This document shows, in pieces, positions 31,682-39,691 of a stretch of 46,687 nt of DNA. Origin of the DNA: CAZMCC01 sp964564695 (lineage in GTDB: Bacteria > Planctomycetota > Phycisphaerae > Phycisphaerales > UBA1924); NCBI GenBank assembly GCA_964564695.1, contig CAZMCC010000016.1, forward strand, positions 1 through 46,687. Direction: 5' to 3'. The translations under genes were made by a program, and so were the position numbers. Position 1 is the stretch's first letter; each line of letters starts with the position of its first letter. The notes below the pieces were generated by a model. It ran no database searches, was not told the DNA's origin, and saw only the letters and a program-made list of their open reading frames with translations.

Positions 31682-32677
31682 ATGTCCTCCTTCTACCAAC
31701 TCGAATTCGAGAAGCCCATCGTCGAGCTCGAAACCCGCATCGCCGAGGCGCAGGAGCGGCTCAAGCTCGCGGCGGGCTCGCCCGAGGTCGGCAACCCGGT
31801 CGCCATCCAGGCCGAGATCGACCAGCTCCAGGAGGAGCACCGCCAGACGCTCGCCCGCATCTACCGCGGGCTGAATCCCTGGGAAACCGTGCGCGTCGCA
31901 CGCCACCCCAAGCGCCCCCAGACCAAGGACTACATCGCCCGCATCTGCAAGGACTTCGCCGAGCTCCACGGCGACCGGCACTTCGGCGACGACCCCGCCA
32001 TCATCACCGGCTTCGCTCGCATCGGCTCGCTCAAGGTCATGATCGTCGGCCACCAGAAAGGCCGCACCACGGCCGAGAAGATCGCGTGCCACTTCGGCTG
32101 CGCTCACCCCGAGGGCTACCGCAAGGCCCTCGCGAAAATGCAGCTCGCCGAGAAGTTCAACCTGCCGATCGTCACGTTCGTCGACACACCCGGCGCGTAT
32201 CCCGGCCTGGGCGCCGAAGCCCGCGGCCAGGCCGAGGCGATTGCGATGAACCTGCGCGAGATGAGCCGGCTCAAGACACCCATCGTGTCGATCGTCATCG
32301 GCGAAGGCGGCTCGGGCGGCGCGCTGGGGATCGCGGTCGCCGACCGCGTCGCGATGCTCGAGCACGCGTGGTATTCGGTGATCAGCCCCGAGGGCTGCGC
32401 GGCGATTCTGTGGAAGCAGGCCAACGAGCAGACGAACTCGGCCGCGGCCAAGGCCCTGAAGCTCACGGCCCGCGACAATCTGGAGTTGAAGATCGTCGAC
32501 TCGGTGATCCCGGAACCGCCCGGAGGAGCGCACCGAGATCCGGACGCCGTGGCCCGCGAAATGGAGCGCTGGATCCTCACGGAGCTTGACGAACTCCGAA
32601 CGCACAACCCGTCGCTGTTGCCTGCTCGCCGGTACGAGCGATTCCGAAAACTGGGTGAGATCGTCGAAACCCCCTGA
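31682..32677 (+). CDS. accA: Acetyl-CoA carboxylase carboxyltransferase subunit alpha
   Basis: AccA forms, with AccD, the carboxyltransferase of acetyl-CoA carboxylase, which makes malonyl-CoA for fatty acid synthesis. The 331-residue product starts with the typical helical N-terminus (FEKPIVELETRIAEAQERL). It continues with the crotonase-type core GDRHFGDDPAIITGFARIGS, HQKGRTTAEKIACHFGCAHP, FVDTPGAYPGLGAEARGQAE (oxyanion region) and GEGGSGGALGIAVADRVAML. The end is family-like (ELDELRTHNPSLLPARRYERF), with full usual length. It is flanked upstream by a REP pair and downstream by a promoter region, so it appears to be a single-gene unit. Confidence 0.96.
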   Translation: MSSFYQLEFEKPIVELETRIAEAQERLKLAAGSPEVGNPVAIQAEIDQLQEEHRQTLARIYRGLNPWETVRVARHPKRPQTKDYIARICKDFAELHGDRHFGDDPAIITGFARIGSLKVMIVGHQKGRTTAEKIACHFGCAHPEGYRKALAKMQLAEKFNLPIVTFVDTPGAYPGLGAEARGQAEAIAMNLREMSRLKTPIVSIVIGEGGSGGALGIAVADRVAMLEHAWYSVISPEGCAAILWKQANEQTNSAAAKALKLTARDNLELKIVDSVIPEPPGGAHRDPDAVAREMERWILTELDELRTHNPSLLPARRYERFRKLGEIVETP

Positions 32678-32738
32678 ACAGGGGTGCAGAAACACGACAA
32701 TTCATGAAGAGAGACGGCAGTTTGCGCGCCTCAGGGCT

Positions 32739-32767
32739 TTGACCAAAACCCGGCATGCTTGTAAACT
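32739..32767 (+). promoter_or_regulatory. Sigma-70-type promoter of the DksA-like gene
   Basis: TTGACC (32739-32744), a 17-base spacer and TAAACT (32762-32767) make a near-consensus promoter in an otherwise GC-rich 170-base gap. Transcription would begin about 75 bases before the GTG start of the next gene. Confidence 0.6.
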
Positions 32768-32775
32768 GTTTGCCC

Positions 32776-32804
32776 GTCTCGTGACGCTCGTCACGTGTTG
32801 AGAC
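32776..32804 (+). other. Hairpin in the leader of the DksA-like gene
   Basis: An inner stem CGTGAC/GTCACG with loop GCTC sits within outer arms GTCTC/GAGAC, directly after the predicted promoter. It would fold in the 5' untranslated RNA. No poly-T follows, so a stabilising or regulatory leader structure is likelier than a terminator. Confidence 0.4.
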
Positions 32805-32850
32805 CCAGTCTCAAAGCCGCGGCAAGACTCCTTCTGGTGGAACATAACCC

Positions 32851-33822
32851 GTGGCCAAGACCACCAAAGCGAGCAAGCCCGGCGTGAAACCAAAGCCCGC
32901 CCCCACTGTCGGCAAAAAGCCGGCACCGAAGCCCGTCCCTCCGACCAAAGCGAAGGCGCCCCCCGCCAAGCCCGCGCCCAAAGCGCCGGCGGCGAAGCCC
33001 GACGCCAAGGTGAAGTCCGCCAAGCCCGCACCGGCCCCCGCCACTCCCGCAAAGGGTGCAAAGGTGGCCGCTCCTGCCAAGGGCCCAGCGCCCAAGGTCG
33101 TGGCTCCCGTGAAAGCGCCGCCGTCCAAGCCCAGCGCGCCTGTGAAGCCCAGCGCGCCCATGAAGCCCAGCGCGCCCGTCAAGCCCGGCGCGCCCACGAA
33201 GGCGCCCGAAGCGCCCGCGCCCGCTGTTGCTGCTGCTGTGGTCGATCCGAAGAAGCCCGGTCCTAAGGGCATCACGGTCGTGACGCCGCGGCCGTCGCGC
33301 CCGGCGAAGCCGAAGGTGACGTTCAAGCTGCCGCAGACCGAGCCGCTGCTCAAGCCGGGCGGCAAGTGGAAGCCTCTGATCGCGTCGGGCCCGAGCGCTC
33401 CGCCGATCGGCAGCCTCGCGCGACCCGCGGGCGACGCGCTCAAGACGCACCTGAACAAGAAGGACCTCGAGAAGTACCGCCAGGTCCTCGTCCGCAAGCG
33501 GGCCCAGCTCGCGGGCGACATCGTCACCATCGAGGATGAGGCCCTGCGTCAGTCCAGCGGCTCGCTCAGCACCATGCCCCAGCACATGGCCGAGCAGGGC
33601 ACGGAGATGTTCGACCAGGCCCTGTCGCTGGACCTTGCGCAGGCGGACCGCAACCTCATCCGCGAGATCGACGCGGCCCTGAAGCGGATCGAAGACGGGA
33701 CCTACGGCGTGTGCGAGCTCACCGGCAAGCCCATCAAGGCCGAGCGCCTCGAGGAGCTGCCGTGGACCCGCTACAGCATCGAGGCGGCCCGCGAGCTCGA
33801 ACGGCGTCCCTACCTGGCGTGA
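32851..33822 (+). CDS. DksA/TraR-type protein with Lys/Pro/Ala-rich N-terminal region
   Basis: A 323-residue protein. The first ~190 residues are Lys-, Pro- and Ala-rich and disordered, with tandem units KPSAPV/KPSAPM/KPSAPV/KPGAPT (about 91-110), resembling histone H1-like tails. The C-terminal ~120 residues match the DksA/TraR family. A coiled-coil hairpin (KTHLNKKDLEKYRQVLVRKR ... QADRNLIREIDAALKRIEDG) is followed by the finger region YGVCELTGKPIKAERLEELP. Only one Cys of the usual four remains, so zinc is probably not bound. The family acts through the RNA polymerase secondary channel, while the basic tail could bind DNA or RNA. The GTG start follows a good promoter. lspA lies 17 bases downstream. 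Confidence 0.85.
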   Translation: MAKTTKASKPGVKPKPAPTVGKKPAPKPVPPTKAKAPPAKPAPKAPAAKPDAKVKSAKPAPAPATPAKGAKVAAPAKGPAPKVVAPVKAPPSKPSAPVKPSAPMKPSAPVKPGAPTKAPEAPAPAVAAAVVDPKKPGPKGITVVTPRPSRPAKPKVTFKLPQTEPLLKPGGKWKPLIASGPSAPPIGSLARPAGDALKTHLNKKDLEKYRQVLVRKRAQLAGDIVTIEDEALRQSSGSLSTMPQHMAEQGTEMFDQALSLDLAQADRNLIREIDAALKRIEDGTYGVCELTGKPIKAERLEELPWTRYSIEAARELERRPYLA

Positions 33823-33839
33823 ACCCCCCCACGGCCTGA

Positions 33840-34526
33840 ATGACTGAGACCCCCACAGTTCCCCCCGCGACCGGCGCCCCTCATCCGAGCGCTACGTCGC
33901 GTCCCGCGCACTCGGCGGCGAAGAGCCCGCGCGCGTGGGGCGTGCTGCTGCTGGTGGTCGCGCTGAGCATCGCGGCGGACCTGTGGTCCAAGAGCGCGGC
34001 GTTTGAGCGGATCGCGGACGCGCCGGTGGTGGTGGACCGGGCCAAGGTGCTCGCGATCGCGCTGGACAATCCGCGCAACATCGGGCGGCTGGTGCCGGCG
34101 CACGATGCGATCACGGTTGTTCCGCACGTGCTGGATCTGACGCTGGTGCTCAATCCCGGGGCCGTGTTCGGCATCGGGCCCGGGCAGCGGGGGTTCTTTG
34201 TCGCGTTCACACTGGGGGCGATCGTCTTCGGGCTGTGGATGTTCGCCCGGTGGACCGGGCCGCGGGACCACTGGGCCCACGCGGGGATCGCGCTGGTGCT
34301 CGGGGGCGGCCTGGGAAATCTGTACGACCGGCTCGTGTACGCGTGCGTGCGGGACTTTCTGCATCCGCTTCCGGGGGTGAGGTGGCCCTTTGGGCTGCGG
34401 CCGTTCGGGGCGAACGGCGAGTTGTGGCCGTATGTGTCGAATGTGGCGGATGCGTTTTTGTTGGTTGGGATCGGGGTGTTGCTTGTGTTTTTGTGGCGGG
34501 GGCCGAGGGTTGTTCGGGCGTCGTGA
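33840..34526 (+). CDS. lspA: Lipoprotein signal peptidase LspA
   Basis: LspA cleaves signal peptides of lipidated prolipoproteins in the inner membrane. The 228-residue product has four membrane helices (about 33-52, 110-130, 150-165 and 200-222) and both catalytic Asp blocks, GGGLGNLYDRLVYACVRDFL and SNVADAFLLVGI. It is longer than the usual ~160 residues because of a Thr/Pro-rich cytosolic leader (about 1-30) and a periplasmic insert between helices 1 and 2 (about 53-105). This form is common in planctomycetes. Its substrates include the several lipoproteins predicted in this window. Confidence 0.93.
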   Translation: MTETPTVPPATGAPHPSATSRPAHSAAKSPRAWGVLLLVVALSIAADLWSKSAAFERIADAPVVVDRAKVLAIALDNPRNIGRLVPAHDAITVVPHVLDLTLVLNPGAVFGIGPGQRGFFVAFTLGAIVFGLWMFARWTGPRDHWAHAGIALVLGGGLGNLYDRLVYACVRDFLHPLPGVRWPFGLRPFGANGELWPYVSNVADAFLLVGIGVLLVFLWRGPRVVRAS

Positions 34527-34531
34527 ACGAA

Positions 34532-34567
34532 GGGTGCCACGACCGGCCGCTCTGGGCCGGTAGTGCT
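34532..34567 (+). repeat. REP-like hairpin downstream of lspA, flanking the RAYT gene
   Basis: Foot GGGTGC, stem CACGACCGGCC/GGCCGGTAGTG with one mismatch, loop GCTCTG. It lies 20 bases beyond the 3' end of the RAYT gene and forms one flank of it. Confidence 0.8.
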
Positions 34568-34587
34568 CCGGCAATTGCTGCGACTCA

Positions 34588-35118
34588 TCACATCCGATCC
34601 GGCGCAACCGGCCCGTACCCATGACCCGCGTACCACCGCGCACTGGACCACGCCCAATCGACCGCATTGCGGACCAATCCGCGCCGAACTGGGTTCTCGT
34701 GGATGTAGCTGATCTTCTCCAGCCGCTCGTTGTCCGACGTGATGTTCCGGTCGTACCCACCGCCGGGTTGCCAGTACCGCACACCGTCGGGGCCGTTCAG
34801 TTTGTTCAGGATCGGCGCGCCGAGCCGTCTCCACTTCGCGATCACGGCGCGTCCCATCGGCCCCTTCAACGAGATCATCACGCGATCGATGGGCCAGTTG
34901 GGATCTGACGGCCACACGAGCAGGTGAACGTGCTCAGGCATCACGACCCACGCGACCGTCTTCAGCCCGCACGTCGCTTTCGTTCGCGCCAGTTCTTCGA
35001 GGAAGAAGTCCCGCAGCGCCGGAGTGCCCAGCAGTGGCAGGCGCCGACGGCACGAGAATGTGAGAAACCGCAGTGAGTTGTTCTCGAACCGTCGCATGCG
35101 TTTGCGATGGGGCGGCAT
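34588..35118 (-). CDS. REP-associated tyrosine transposase (RAYT), IS200/IS605-like Y1 family
   Basis: RAYTs are single-copy, domesticated relatives of IS200/IS605 transposases that recognise REP hairpins. This 176-residue product (ATG 35118; 35139 is possible) starts MPPHRKRMRRF. It has NNSLRFLTFSCRRRLPLL, the HUH metal motif in WVVMPEHVHLLVWP, and the RAYT-type end YDRNITSDNERLEKISYIHENPVRRGLV with DWAWSSARWY. The Tyr of the active site is expected in the C-terminal block. It is flanked by family repeats: one 20 bases beyond its 3' end and three within 200 bases of its 5' end. About 10 further copies lie elsewhere in the window. Such clustering is the hallmark of a REP-RAYT system. No other transposase is visible. 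Confidence 0.9.
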   Translation of the reverse strand: MPPHRKRMRRFENNSLRFLTFSCRRRLPLLGTPALRDFFLEELARTKATCGLKTVAWVVMPEHVHLLVWPSDPNWPIDRVMISLKGPMGRAVIAKWRRLGAPILNKLNGPDGVRYWQPGGGYDRNITSDNERLEKISYIHENPVRRGLVRNAVDWAWSSARWYAGHGYGPVAPDRM

Positions 35119-35163
35119 GGTGATCACGATACTGAACATGCCGCCGGACGACAAGCGGTCGAG

Positions 35164-35314
35164 GGGTGCCACTACCGGCCGCTTTGGGCCGGTAGTGCTT
35201 CCGATGCCTGAACGACCCGCAGCACTACCGGCTCAAAGCCGCCGGTAGTGGCACCCTCCGGACATCACATGGACCCTTGGCACTACCGGCCCAAAGCGGC
35301 CGGTAGTGGCACCC
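35164..35314. repeat. Cluster of three REP-like hairpins next to the RAYT gene
   Basis: A forward copy at 35164-35199 (perfect 11-base stem CACTACCGGCC, loop GCTTTG) is followed by reverse copies at 35221-35256 (10-base stem, loop GGCTTTGA) and 35279-35314 (perfect stem, loop GCTTTG). All have foot GGGTGC. The cluster lies between the start of the RAYT gene and pxpB and reaches to within 40 bases of the pxpB start. Confidence 0.88.
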
Positions 35315-35353
35315 TTCGTTGTACCGTGCGGCACGCCCTCCCTACAACCGCCC

Positions 35354-36052
35354 GTGCCGCCGGTGCTTCCGCACATCTCCTGGTCGTCGGACCGCACGCT
35401 CCGGATCGAGTTCGGGGGCGCCATCGACGCTGTGACGCGGGCGCGGGTTCACGGGGCGCTGGGCACGCTTCGCGCGGCGCACATCGATGCGCTGGTCGAC
35501 CTCACCCCGGCGTACGCGACTCTCGCGGCGACGTTTGACCCCGCACGGCTCGATCACGCGGCCGCCGAGCGCGACGTGCGTGCGTCGCTCGAACGGGCAT
35601 CGGCCGATGCGACGGGAGTCACCGCGCCTGCCGCCCGCACCATCGACATCCCCGTCGACTATGGCGGACTCCACGGGCCTGATCTGGCGTTCGTTGCCGA
35701 GCACGCACGGCTCGGCCAGCGGGCGGCGGTCGAACTTCACGCGAGCGTGCTCTACACCGTGTGTTTCCTCGGGTTTGCTCCGGGCTTTGCGTATCTCTCG
35801 GGCCTGCCCGAGGCGCTCGCGACGCCGCGGCTGGCGACGCCGCGGGCGCGGATTCCGGTGAGCAGCGTCGCGATTGGCGGTGGCCAGACCGCGGTGTATC
35901 CCGGCAACACGCCGGGGGGGTGGCGGCTCATCGGGCGGGCCCGGGTGAGCATGTTCGACGCTGGTCGGGCCGAGCCCGCGCTGCTCGGGCCCGGGGATCG
36001 CGTCCGCTTTGTCGTCGCGTCGTTTGCGCCGGCGGCGGAGAGCGCGTCATGA
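35354..36052 (+). CDS. pxpB: 5-oxoprolinase subunit B (PxpB/KipI-like)
   Basis: With PxpC and PxpA it forms the bacterial ATP-dependent 5-oxoprolinase that opens 5-oxo-L-proline to glutamate. The 232-residue product matches the KipI/PxpB family: FGGAIDAVTRARVHGA near the start, VCFLGFAPGFAYLSGLPE (about 135-152) and PVSSVAIGGGQTAVYPGN with GGWRLIGR at the C-terminal half. GTG 35354 or 35363 is the likely start. An in-frame GTG at 35306 lies inside a REP copy and is not credible. The stop overlaps the pxpC start (ATGA). Together with pxpC and pxpA it forms a complete three-gene operon. Confidence 0.92.
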   Translation: MPPVLPHISWSSDRTLRIEFGGAIDAVTRARVHGALGTLRAAHIDALVDLTPAYATLAATFDPARLDHAAAERDVRASLERASADATGVTAPAARTIDIPVDYGGLHGPDLAFVAEHARLGQRAAVELHASVLYTVCFLGFAPGFAYLSGLPEALATPRLATPRARIPVSSVAIGGGQTAVYPGNTPGGWRLIGRARVSMFDAGRAEPALLGPGDRVRFVVASFAPAAESAS

Positions 36053-37023
36053 GCTTTCGCATCCTCAAGCCGGGTGTGCTCGCGACGGTCCAGGACCTTG
36101 GGCGCCCGGGACATGCCTCGCTCGGCGTGCCCGAAGGCGGCGCTGCCGATCGGGCGTCGCTCGTCCTCGCGAATCGACTCGTCGGGAACCGCGACGACGC
36201 GGCGGGCGTCGAGATGGCGCTCGTCGGCTGCACGATCGGGTTTGAGCACGCCGTCACCATCGCCTTGGCTGGAGCAACGCCCGCCGATGCGCCGCTGCAC
36301 CAGCTCCTTCGCGTGAACGCGGGCGACACGCTGGCGCTCGGTCCGCTCACCCGCGGCGTTCGCACCTACCTCGGTGTCGCCGGCGGCATCGACGTGCCGC
36401 TGGTCCTCGCCAGCCGCGGCACGCATGTTCCCTCCGGCCTCGGCGGCCTCGAAGGGCGCCCGCTTCGGGCGGGTGACGTACTGCAATTCGGACGAGTTCA
36501 TGCCGCGCCGGCGCCGCCGATCGACGCGGGCGCACTCGCTGCGCTGCACGCACGCACACATCGCACGCGACTCCGCGTCGTCATCGGCCCCCACGCCGAG
36601 CTCCTCGGCCGGGCGGCGCTCGACGCGCTGCTTGCCGGCGAGTTCATCGTCTCTGACCGCTCTGACCGCGTTGGTCTGCGCCTCACCGGCCCCCCACTCG
36701 CTCAGACCGGTTCGAACCGGGGCGAGCTCATCACGGAGCCCACCGTGCCCGGGGCCGTCCAGGTTCCCCCCGACGGCTCGCCCATCATCCTCGGCCCCGA
36801 CGCGCCGGTCACCGGGGGCTACCCCGTCATCGCGAGCGTGATCGGCGCGGATCTCCCGGCCCTCGGCCAGCTCGCGCCGCGCGAGCGCGTCGGTTTCGAG
36901 CGCATCTCGTCCGTCGACGCCCTCCGCGAATACCGCGCCCTGCTCGCGGCCATCGACGCCTGCCTGCCGGGCGCGGCGTCCCCCCCGCCCCCCCCGCCCG
37001 AACCACGGGAGAATACTGCGTGA
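36049..37023 (+). CDS. pxpC: 5-oxoprolinase subunit C (PxpC)
   Basis: The large biotin-dependent-carboxylase-like subunit of 5-oxoprolinase. The 324-residue product has the family opening LKPGVLATVQDLGRPGHASL and GVPEGGAADRASLVLANRLV. Later blocks are RTYLGVAGGIDVPLVLASR, SDRSDRVGLRLTGPPL, VPGAVQVPPDGSPIILGPDA and VTGGYPVIASVIGADL. A Pro tract (PPPPPPEPRE) ends the protein, encoded by a C run. It overlaps pxpB upstream and pxpA downstream (GTGA), giving strict translational coupling and hence matched subunit amounts. Confidence 0.95.
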   Translation: MSFRILKPGVLATVQDLGRPGHASLGVPEGGAADRASLVLANRLVGNRDDAAGVEMALVGCTIGFEHAVTIALAGATPADAPLHQLLRVNAGDTLALGPLTRGVRTYLGVAGGIDVPLVLASRGTHVPSGLGGLEGRPLRAGDVLQFGRVHAAPAPPIDAGALAALHARTHRTRLRVVIGPHAELLGRAALDALLAGEFIVSDRSDRVGLRLTGPPLAQTGSNRGELITEPTVPGAVQVPPDGSPIILGPDAPVTGGYPVIASVIGADLPALGQLAPRERVGFERISSVDALREYRALLAAIDACLPGAASPPPPPPEPRENTA

Positions 37024-37796
37024 CCACTCCCGCGCCGGCCCGGCACATCGACCTCAACTGCGACCTGGGCGAGATCCCCGAACTCGTCAGCGCCGGCGTC
37101 GACGACGCCTTGGTCGCGTGCGTCAGCTCGATCAACGTGGCCTGCGGCGGGCACGCGGGGGACGAAGCCACCATGGACCGCCTCGTCGCGCTCGCGGCAC
37201 GCCTGGGCGTGCGCGTCGGGGCGCACCCGAGCTATCCCGACCGGGCCGGGTTCGGACGCGTCGAGCTGGCGATGACCCCGGGGGAGATCCGCCGGAGCGT
37301 GCGCGAGCAGCTCGCGGCGTTGAGCGTTGTGGCCAAGCGGCACGACGTGCCCGTTTCGCATGTGAAGCCGCACGGGGCGCTGTATCACGCCGCGAGCCGC
37401 GATACCGGGACGGCGACGGCGGTGCTGTTCGCGATGCGGGACGCGCCCGGGTGCGGGCACGCGACACTCGTGGGTGCGTGCGGATCGGAGGCGCTTGTGG
37501 TGTGGCGGTCGATGGGGGCCCAGGTGATGGGCGAGGCGTTCGCGGACCGCGCGTACGAGGCGGACGGCTCGCTGCGGACCCGGTCGCACGCGGACGCGCT
37601 GATCGCCGATCCGGCGAAGGCGGCGATGCAGGCGGTCGAGGTCGCGGTGCACGGGCGGGTGACGGCGATCAACGGGACATCGGTGGCGCTCAGCGCGGCG
37701 ACGCTGTGTGTTCACGGGGATGCGCCGGGGGCGGTGGAGCGGGCGCGGGCGGTTCGGGCGGCGCTGGAGGGGGCGGGGGTGCGGGTGGGTGGGTAG
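37020..37796 (+). CDS. pxpA: 5-oxoprolinase subunit A (PxpA, LamB/YcsF family)
   Basis: The LamB/YcsF-family subunit of 5-oxoprolinase. The 258-residue product shows IDLNCDLGEIPELVSAGVDD, INVACGGHAGDEATM, VGAHPSYPDRAGFGR, VSHVKPHGALYHAA and GEAFADRAYEADGSL, the succession typical of the family. The usual length is ~250, so it is complete. 5-oxoproline forms spontaneously from glutamine and glutamate, so the complex is a damage-salvage enzyme; the neighbouring cstA may link it to use of amino acids or peptides. A REP-like hairpin follows 13 bases later. Confidence 0.95.
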   Translation: MTTPAPARHIDLNCDLGEIPELVSAGVDDALVACVSSINVACGGHAGDEATMDRLVALAARLGVRVGAHPSYPDRAGFGRVELAMTPGEIRRSVREQLAALSVVAKRHDVPVSHVKPHGALYHAASRDTGTATAVLFAMRDAPGCGHATLVGACGSEALVVWRSMGAQVMGEAFADRAYEADGSLRTRSHADALIADPAKAAMQAVEVAVHGRVTAINGTSVALSAATLCVHGDAPGAVERARAVRAALEGAGVRVGG

Positions 37797-37809
37797 CACA
37801 GGGACCCAC

Positions 37810-37851
37810 GGCACCACGCGCCGCTCAAGGCCGCGGCGGGTGGTGGCACCC
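37810..37851 (-). repeat. REP-like hairpin (stem class CACCACCCGCCGC)
   Basis: Read on the reverse strand: foot GGGTGC, 13-base stem CACCACCCGCCGC with one mismatch, loop GGCCTTGA containing the family core with one base changed. It lies between pxpA and cstA. Confidence 0.65.
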
Positions 37852-37885
37852 GCCCCCCCCTCCCCGCCGGTACACTGCCCCGCGC

Positions 37886-39691
37886 ATGAGTCTCACCGTC
37901 CTCGCGCTCGTTACGCTCGCCGTCCTTGTCGCCGGCTATTTCGCCTACGGCTCGTTCATCGCGCGCCGGTTCAACCTTGACGACGCCCGCGTCACGCCCG
38001 CCACGGACAAAGCCGACGGCGTCGACTTCGTCCCCACCAACCCGTTCTACCTGTTCGGGCAGCATTTCTCGGCGATCGCGGCGGCGGGGCCGATCGCGGG
38101 GCCGATTCTCGCGTGCATGGGGTTCGGGTGGCTGCCGTGCGTGCTGTGGATTCTCATCGGGGTGGTGTTCATCGGGGCGGTGCACGACTTTGCGGCCCTC
38201 GTCGCGTCGCTGCGCCACGGGGCCCATTCGATCGCGGAGATCGCGCGGGCGAACCTGGGGCGCCGGGCGTACCTCGCGATCACCGGGTTCATCTGGCTGG
38301 CGCTGCTGTACGTCATCACGGCGTTCACGCAGATCACCGCGGACACGTTCGTGGGGAAGGCTCAGGAGTTTGAGGGGCTGGCAACGCCGTTCAACAAGGG
38401 CGGGGCGGTGGCGATGGCGAGCACGCTGTACCTTGCGCTTGCGCTGGTGATGGGCGTGATCGTGCGGTATCTCAAACCGCCGATGTGGCTAATCACACTA
38501 CTCTTCGTGCCCGCGACGCTCGGGTGCGTGTGGGCGGGGACGCGGCTCGACGACGTCCTCGTCTGCGACGTCAAGACGTGGTACGTGGTCATTCTGGTGT
38601 ACTGCTTCATCGCGGCCCAGCTCCCGATGTGGCTGCTGCAGCAGCCTCGGGGGTATCTCGGCGGGTTCGTGCTGTACATGGCGCTGGGGGTCGGCATCGC
38701 GGGGATTCTCTTCGGCGGGTTTGATGTCAAGCAGCCGGCGGTGAGCGACCTCGCGTGGAAGACGCTGAATCCGTTCAGCGCGACCGCCCTCACCGACCCG
38801 GCGTCGGGGGCCAAGCTCACCGACTTTGTGTTCCCGTTCCTGTTCGTCACCATCGCGTGCGGGGCGTGCTCGGGGTTCCACGGGCTGATCTGCGGCGGGA
38901 CGACGTCTCGACAAGTGGCTCGCGAGTCGCACTGCAAGCCCGTCGCGTTCGGGGCGATGCTGCTCGAGGGGCTCGTGGCGATCATCGCGCTGTCGACGGT
39001 CATGCTGCTGAGCCCTCAGGAGGCCGCGGGGCAGTCGGCGGCCCGCATCTATGGCGACGGCCTCGCGTCCTTCATCACGAAGTTCGCCGGCCAGGGCGCG
39101 TTCGTGTTCGCCGCCACGTTTGGCGCGATGGCGTTCAGCACGTTCGTGTTCGACACTCTCGACGTCTCGACGCGCCTCGGGCGCTATCTGCTGCAGGAAC
39201 TCTTCGGCACGCCGGGGCGCACCGCGGGCCTGCTCGCGGCTGGGGCCACGGCGGGTGTGCCGCTCGCGATGCTCATGGCCGCGGATCCGGCGGGATATCG
39301 CCTGTTCTGGACGCTCTTCGGGACGTCGAACCAGCTGCTGGCGGCCCTCACGCTGCTGGGGATCACGGTGTGGCTGCACCGCAGCGGGCGGCGGTGCTGG
39401 TACGTGGGCGTGCCGATGGCGTTTGTGATGACGATCACGGTGTGGGCGCTGGGGCTGCAGATCCTCGTGGGGGTCCGCGATGCGCTGAACGGGGCGTGGC
39501 GGGTCGTGCCTCCGATACCCCCCGCACCCGGCACCGGCGCGATCGGGCGCGGGGCGCTCAACCCCACGATCATCAACGCGGGCGTCGGCGTGGCCCTGCT
39601 CGCGCTCGCGGCGTTGTTCGTGGTCGAGGCGGCACGGGCGCTGCGCCGCCCCCGACCCACCCCGGCTCCGCCCGCTGAGGCCACGCCGTGA
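37886..39691 (+). CDS. cstA: CstA-family carbon starvation/pyruvate or peptide transporter
   Basis: A 601-residue multi-pass membrane protein of the CstA family, which imports pyruvate or peptides under carbon limitation. Hallmarks are the early VDFVPTNPFYLFGQHFSAIA and AAGPIAGPILACMGFGWLPC. Later blocks are GVVFIGAVHDFAALVASLRH, FLFVTIACGACSGFHGLICG with TTSRQ, and FGAMAFSTFVFDTLDVSTRL. About 14 hydrophobic segments are visible. The Pro/Ala-rich C-terminus is a poor match to the family. The stop overlaps the next start (GTGA), pairing it unusually with a biotin ligase. Substrate choice between pyruvate and peptides cannot be settled by sequence. Confidence 0.93.
   Translation: MSLTVLALVTLAVLVAGYFAYGSFIARRFNLDDARVTPATDKADGVDFVPTNPFYLFGQHFSAIAAAGPIAGPILACMGFGWLPCVLWILIGVVFIGAVHDFAALVASLRHGAHSIAEIARANLGRRAYLAITGFIWLALLYVITAFTQITADTFVGKAQEFEGLATPFNKGGAVAMASTLYLALALVMGVIVRYLKPPMWLITLLFVPATLGCVWAGTRLDDVLVCDVKTWYVVILVYCFIAAQLPMWLLQQPRGYLGGFVLYMALGVGIAGILFGGFDVKQPAVSDLAWKTLNPFSATALTDPASGAKLTDFVFPFLFVTIACGACSGFHGLICGGTTSRQVARESHCKPVAFGAMLLEGLVAIIALSTVMLLSPQEAAGQSAARIYGDGLASFITKFAGQGAFVFAATFGAMAFSTFVFDTLDVSTRLGRYLLQELFGTPGRTAGLLAAGATAGVPLAMLMAADPAGYRLFWTLFGTSNQLLAALTLLGITVWLHRSGRRCWYVGVPMAFVMTITVWALGLQILVGVRDALNGAWRVVPPIPPAPGTGAIGRGALNPTIINAGVGVALLALAALFVVEAARALRRPRPTPAPPAEATP

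Noticed and set aside
34588..35118. A complete IS200/IS605 insertion sequence
   Set aside because: No TnpB and no defined ends beyond the REP hairpins; the protein fits the RAYT branch rather than a mobile IS200 transposase.
35306..35353. Upstream start of pxpB at 35306
   Set aside because: The GTG lies inside a REP hairpin and the added residues have no match to the family start.
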